A stretch of 64,000 nucleotides of DNA from NCBI GenBank assembly GCA_025094145.1, contig JALLLS010000025.1:62001-126000 (forward strand). Direction: 5' to 3'. The notes beneath the pieces are model-generated. The model saw nothing but the letters and a program-made list of their open reading frames with translations, made no database searches and was not told the origin of the DNA. The stretch is from Spinellus fusiger. Its lineage: Eukaryota; Mucoromycota; Mucoromycetes; Mucorales; Phycomycetaceae. Every line of letters starts with the position of its first letter. The first letter of the stretch is position 1. Shown in pieces: positions 58,830-64,000 of this stretch. The position numbers and the translations under genes are program-made.

Positions 58830-61196
58830 CTAAGAGGGAATCATACCAGGAATGGCATATTGCTGCACACATGTAATAACACCCACAAGACACACCATAA
58901 AGAGAGAATGAAGAATTGTTCTGCGTAAAATACGTCCTTCTTGTCCTTTAAGACCAATCGTAGACACACCTGTACTCAGGTTTTGTGGAGAGATCATCTT
59001 TGAGGTAATGGCACCACAGGAATTGGTAGATGCCATAAGCACAGCAGAAAGACCAATTTCACGGGCAGCCACTACTTGTAGATTACCAAACAATGAGTTG
59101 GCAGAAGTATCACTGCCTGATAGAAAACAGCCTAACCAGCCTAACCAAGCAGATAGAAAGGGAAAGGCTTTGCCCACAGAAGCAAGTAAAAGACCAATTG
59201 AATACACCATGCCTGAATACTAGGGATTAGTCTCATGATAACACACGGGCTCTTTCATGTACCAGAATAGTTGAATAGATAAGCAAAAGCCATAATGAAA
59301 GAAACAGTAATGGTGGGCATGTACAGTTGGAGGAGTGTGTGTCGAAGTGCAGTGTAGAATATAGACAGAGGTGCGCCTGTAGATAGGACAATGACACTGA
59401 ATGGAATGGCTGCAATGAGTAGTGCAGTGCCTGTAGCTAGCGGCTGGAATGTCCAGATTGCATCATAGGGTTTTCCATACAATGTCAACCAAACCTAATC
59501 ATGTCAGATAGTAAAATTAGCCCTCAGTTTGGGTCAATCCACAGCACAGCACAGCACAGCAAAGTGCAAAGTGCATGAAATAAGTGCCTGCTTATAACCT
59601 ATCAGAAGAATACCACATAGAAACCTCTCTATTTCTCTATTTCTCTATTTCTCTATTTCTCTATTTCTATGTTTCTGTATCTCTATTTCTTTGTTTCTAA
59701 GCCTGCCTGATGACTTACTCTATGATGTAAATGAGGCCACTCTACATGCATTTGTCCTATCTTATCCACTCCCGCAAATGTCCAAATAATCACCACAATC
59801 ACAATAATAATCCACGGACTCCACGCCAATATGGATTCCCAAAGAGAAGGTTTTTCAAGACAAAGTACTGTACTACTCTCATTCTGCTGTGTTGATGGTG
59901 CTGATTGCGTCCATTGTGTATTCTCTGTCTCCTCCACACTGCTGTTTTTTTCAATGCCCGTAGTCTCTTCATCCTCCTTTGTGGACTCTTTCACATGCAT
60001 CGCTGCTTTAAACTCGGGATGGTAAGGTGGTTTCCAGAACTGCACAAATCCCACTAAACACAGTAGAGAAGCAAGACCAGCAATCAAGTCTGGGAGCTCA
60101 GGTCCTACCAGATTGGCAAACACGCACTAGATCGCATAGAGAAGAAATGTTTAGCCTTTGTTCTATATCTATATCTATATCTATATCTATATCTACATCT
60201 GTCTCTATATCTATATTTATACAAGACAGATAAAGGCGTAAAGAAACACAGGTAATCTACCTGTACTACAGCAAAAGAAACACCTGCCACCATCGCTGCA
60301 GGCCAACACTCGATGATCCCTCGACGGAACCCAGCATAGAATCCAACAGCATACAAAGGCAATAACAAACTCAACAGAGGAAGTTGGCGTCCCATCATAG
60401 CCGACAGATGCATTACAGGCAGACCTGTAAGAGAAGACAAGGTAGTGACAGCAATTCCCAAGGCACCAAAGGCAACGGGTGTCGTATCAAAGATGAGTGT
60501 GTAGACCAGAGCATCCACTGGATCAAAGCCAAGGGAAATCAAAAGAGGAGAGCAAATAGCACCTGGAGTGCCAAATCCAGCTACACCCTCCAACAGAGCA
60601 CCAAAGCAGTATCCGATAATCAGCAGTAGAATACGAGTGTCAGGAGGGGTGTGAGTGATCATCCAGCGCCTAAAAATATCAAATATTCCCGACTCTACCG
60701 CCAGATTGTAGATAAATCTATCAAGGAGACGTGTAGCTATAAGTAAGGTGGTGGAGTACCAACAGAGACTGTGTTGACCTACATGGCATTGACTACGATC
60801 CACATGATGGGCCAATTGGCAAAGACAAGGCCAAATGCAACAGACTCAAATGCTTGTTGAGCAGGCATACGCCAGCCAAAGATAGCGACAAAGATACTAG
60901 TCAATAGTCAATAGTCAATAGTCAATAGTCAATACATATGAATCAATAGTATCAGGTCATTGTTGAACCGTAGTGGGTGAGGGAGAATCACATACAACTC
61001 ACCAGACAATGAGACCTGACAGAGAAGCCAAGTAGGCAGGAAGACGGAATACACCAAGAAGAACAAGGACAAGTAAAAGTGGAATCAGACCCACAAAAAA
61101 GGATCCCACCAGACTGCCTCCAATAGGCGTCAGATCGTGAATGAACAGGCCTTCCTCATAGACAGAAGCAGGAATCTCAGGAATAGAAAACCCCAT
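58830..61196 (-). CDS. LctP-family L-lactate/glycolate permease
   Basis: Exons (minus) 61196-61003, 60896-60783, 60717-60261, 60126-59719, 59494-59263, 59212-58830; 595 residues, slightly longer than bacterial LctP (about 530-560) because of a loop of about 65 polar residues (KESTKEDEETTGIEK to STQQNESST). A polytopic proton-coupled lactate carrier in bacteria; plasma membrane is likely here. Conserved signals: IFIYNLAVESGIFDIFRRWM, GYCFGALLEGVAGFGTPGAI, DTTPVAFGALGIAV, LSAMMGRQLP, and near the end LSGSDTSANSLFGNLQ and CGAITSKMISPQNLS. All five introns are GT-AG, so the gene is resident in this genome. Confidence 0.93.
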
Positions 61197-61199
61197 GTC

Positions 61200-63400
61200 G
61201 ATAGATAAAACAAAGACATCGATTTTTAGTATGCGTATTTATAACCATTTTTATTATTATTTGGTGTGATTGTCATGTCTGATAATAATAAGGCACTGCA
61301 GTACTGAGATACGGTACGTTCTACTGTTGGTGGACGATCGAATCACAATTCATGCTAGTAGATACTGATTTTATTCCTTGTTAAGGTAGCAGCCATCTCC
61401 CTGTCTCTTCTCAGGAGTTCCAAGGGCCATGCGACTAAGAGAGTTAAGATTCAGTGGCAGTATTGAATGAAATGAAAACTGGATAAAGAAAGAAAAAAGA
61501 AAAAAAGAGAGAGATGATCCTGGCACTTGTTAGGCCATTTGAGAATCAAACAGAAAATAAACAAGTACATTCAATGAAATTTTGTCCATAGATGCTAACA
61601 TGGCTATTGGAAGTGGATTGAATTTTTGATGTTCTCTTTATTTCTCGTTATGTCAATATCCCACTCTCTCAATAGCAAGAATAAGTAGTGGTACATAATA
61701 ATACATAATAATACAGAGTCCTCTACAGTCAAATGAGAAAAGAAAAGAATCGAATTCAGGGACCACCGATTTTATTCCCTCACGTCTTCATGTCCCTACA
61801 GAAACATACTGTCTTTTTTCTCTTTCTTTCTCTTTCTAACCTAGAATGTGGCAGAATGTAGCATAGAGTACATGTAATATTAATATTTAATATTTAATAC
61901 TAATACTAATACTAATACTAATACTAATACTAATACTAATACTAATACTAATACTAATACTAATACTAATACTAATACTAATACTATACTAATACTAATA
62001 CTAATACTAATACTAATACTAATAACATTAGAAAGGGGATCTATTAATGGTAAGAAATAACAAATAAGGAACACTAGCTAGTGGCTCTATAAAAGAGTAG
62101 ATAAGGTACAATAATGGTAATAATAGAGATAGTATTTTAAACATTCACCATTCACCACAGGAGTGTGTGGAGTCATCTTTTTCTTTCTTTCTTTCTCTTT
62201 CTCTATTACAGAATTGTACTTTTTATGATTCTTATGGTTTCTCTACTTCTTCTTATGGTCTAACCCACACTATGACCTATGCCTTTATTCTGAAGATCTA
62301 GTCTTTCTTCTGTTAGTAGAAAAAGCAATAGATTACATTGTCTCTTTACATGAATTACTGCGATCGAAATGAATCGTAGTTTACACCATGCATAAACACA
62401 TTGCCTATTTATCTTCTTTACTACCCTAGTAGGTCTATTTCTACGCTGATATTTGATATTTCTTCCTAAGAAAGTCTAATGCATTGATTCTTATGGCTTA
62501 TTTCTACTGTCATGACGTATGAGCATTGATGAGAGGATTCGTCAGACAGAACAGCAGAAACACCCCTTACTGGTAGATACAATAGTCCAATGAATCCTAA
62601 TGAGAGTTTCTGTCTTTTCACCCTTTCTGTTGTACATGACAGGAGTTTCTTCCTTCTTTTCTCTTCCTTCTTCAGAATAGGTATAAAGAGGGGATACAGA
62701 GAATAAGCAAATAGAAACACAAGTAGTGAAGTGTTCACAGATGATACTTCATTTACATCTATATCTATAGTATCATTTGAAAATAAATAAATTACTGTTT
62801 CATATCTTTTTATTTTTCCTTAAGAAAAAACACTTGCCTTTATTATTTAGGTTTTTGAAATATGTTTAAAAATAAAATAGGAAGGTAGGAAGAAAAGACA
62901 AACTGAGTTAATAAATAGAAAGAGGTACACACACAACTACACACACATACTCAGATTTTTCAGTAGCTTTTACTCATAGGACAATGTCTATCTATTCCTA
63001 CTCATAGGAGAGAAGATACCAGTGAATTGCCCCTGTGTTGACTTGATTTTCTCTAGTACAAGACATTGGGTGGCTTCCAAACTTTATAAAGTCAAACATT
63101 GTGTAAAAGACAGTTTATCAGTAGCAATTACAATGGAGGCGGAAGAACAAAGAGAGGTGTTCTGTGGCATGATCCATAGACAGAGCAGTGATAAGTGATG
63201 TGATAATTCATAATTCATAATTCATAACTAATAACTAATAACTAATAACTAATAACCCTTAACTGATAATAAAAGAAAGAATAATAACAGTAAAATCCTT
63301 GGTGCTTATTCTACAAGGAATAAACACTTAACATTAACACTGAGGAAACGGCATCTAGAGATGTAAAATAGATCCCGTTCTTAGGCCTCTGTTTTAAACT
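61200..63400. other. Gene-poor region upstream of the terminal gene
   Basis: No supported gene. Contains a (TACTAA)n hexamer array at about 61893-62024, ATACATAATA repeats near 61692-61712, and TAACTAATAAC repeats near 63206-63255. A 90-codon reverse frame at 62466-62738 is unrecognised. Confidence 0.5.
61893..62024. repeat. (TACTAA)n microsatellite
   Basis: About twenty tandem hexamers with one interruption; not telomeric. Confidence 0.95.
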
Positions 63401-63465
63401 ACTCCTGTGACTGCCCATTCTCTGTCCCATTTTACCAGTGTCGGTGTGCCTATGGACAGAAATGA

Positions 63466-63881
63466 ATGGATCCACTACAGCTTAGAGAGAGCACAGACAT
63501 ATCCCCGGTAGCAGCCCTTAATGTCGTCTATGAAGCAGGTAACATTAACAGCCACTGCCAAAACTCAACCCACCAGGACTTGACAGTATGGGAAGGCAGA
63601 TGATAGCCCTGTATGCCTGCCAACTGCCTGATCCCTCTGTGCATGACTACGACCTTATATTGTCGTAAGTGGATGGACGTGTTCTACTAATAATCACAAA
63701 TAGTTATGTATTGACCAAACTGTGAGTAGAAGAATAATTGATCTCCTCCTGCTGAGCCTTGGGATTGTTTCAGGGACGCCTGGGTGGAGTCTGACTATAG
63801 CCTTGTCTTTTTTGCCTCTCCTGCCTATTACCGTCCTTCTTGGATGTGGCTGCTCAAGGTGTACCGTGCCTTGGACAGACG
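63466..63881 (+). CDS. CRAL-TRIO domain protein (p50RhoGAP/GDAP2-like), 5' part
   Basis: Exons 63466-63538, 63577-63664, 63774-63881, continuing beyond the window after donor CGG|GTAAGA. Text: VVYEAGLDSMGRQMIALYAC, QLPDPSVHDYDLILS, then DAWVESDYSLVFFASPAYYR, PSWMWLLKVYRALDRR. This matches the divergent CRAL-TRIO (Sec14-like) module of ARHGAP1, GDAP2 and Ecm25-type proteins (D-x-x-G-R-x-I-x-x-x-Y-A-C, then V-E-x-D-Y-x-L-V-Y-F). Whether a RhoGAP domain follows cannot be seen. Intron 1 is only 38 nt. The ATG at 63466 has an in-frame stop just upstream. Confidence 0.7.
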
Positions 63882-63899
63882 GTAAGATGATAGGGTGCA

Positions 63900-64000
63900 C
63901 TCACTTGTTGATGTATCAATGCACTCACCTGTTAATGTATCAATGCACTCACCTGGTAATATATCAATGCACTCACCTGTTAATATATCAATGCATGACG
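63900..64000 (+). repeat. Intronic tandem repeat, about 27-28 bp unit
   Basis: Units resembling GTATCAATGCACTCACCTG with short TTAATAT/TTGATGT spacers repeat about four times to the window edge, within the third intron of the CRAL-TRIO gene. Confidence 0.8.

Noticed and set aside
61893..62024. Array inspected as a possible CRISPR
   Set aside because: Direct hexamer repeat without spacers; a simple microsatellite in a eukaryotic genome.

Overview
This window reads as nuclear DNA of an early-diverging fungus, most likely Mucoromycota (Mucorales-like); that placement is inference. Nineteen to twenty protein genes are split by short GT-AG (and some GC-AG) introns, mostly 38-100 nt. Intergenic DNA is AT-rich and full of microsatellites and decayed Tc1/mariner-type elements. 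The gene set mixes fungal markers (Cut8/Sts1-like, Snf1 beta, YMC-like carrier) with families usually reported from animals or bacteria (ZMIZ-like SP-RING protein, LctP-type lactate permease). No bacterial operon structure, CRISPR array or rRNA was seen, and no tRNA was identified by eye.

Layout: 1-8.1 kb is gene-dense (casein kinase 2 beta C-terminus, Snf1/AMPK beta, an O-fucosyltransferase-like enzyme, ribulose-phosphate 3-epimerase, seipin). 8.2-20.7 kb is transposon-rich and gene-poor, with three Tc1-like relics, one element with matched terminal inverted repeats, and a small helix-turn-helix ORF. 20.7-25.0 kb holds an Sds3-like gene and a ten-exon Xaa-Pro aminopeptidase. 25.0-29.7 kb is repeat DNA. 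29.7-38.0 kb holds a USP36/42-like deubiquitinase, the ZMIZ-like protein and proteasome subunit alpha-1. 38.0-42.8 kb is repeat DNA, including an inverted near-copy of the 27.5 kb element. 42.8-58.7 kb is dense again: unknown membrane protein, hexokinase, NIPA-type transporter, ADF-H/PH protein, a small ORF with two stops, CLIP-170-like protein, RPS3, Cut8-like protein and a mitochondrial carrier. 58.8-61.2 kb is the lactate permease. 61.2-63.4 kb is gene-poor, and the window ends inside a CRAL-TRIO (p50RhoGAP/GDAP2-like) gene.

The genes are housekeeping and do not form one pathway, though themes recur: carbon and energy control (Snf1 beta, hexokinase, epimerase, lactate permease, mitochondrial carrier), ubiquitin/SUMO/proteasome (USP, ZMIZ-like, PSMA6, Cut8 tether) and cytoskeleton (CLIP, ADF-H/PH). 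Exon models were assembled by hand from splice motifs, reading phase and remembered family motifs. Exon sums were checked to be divisible by three. The most unusual signals are in gene structure: a 3-nt microexon in RPS3, a probable 17-nt intron in the ADF-H/PH gene, a 13-nt exon in the epimerase, and three GC-AG introns in one gene.
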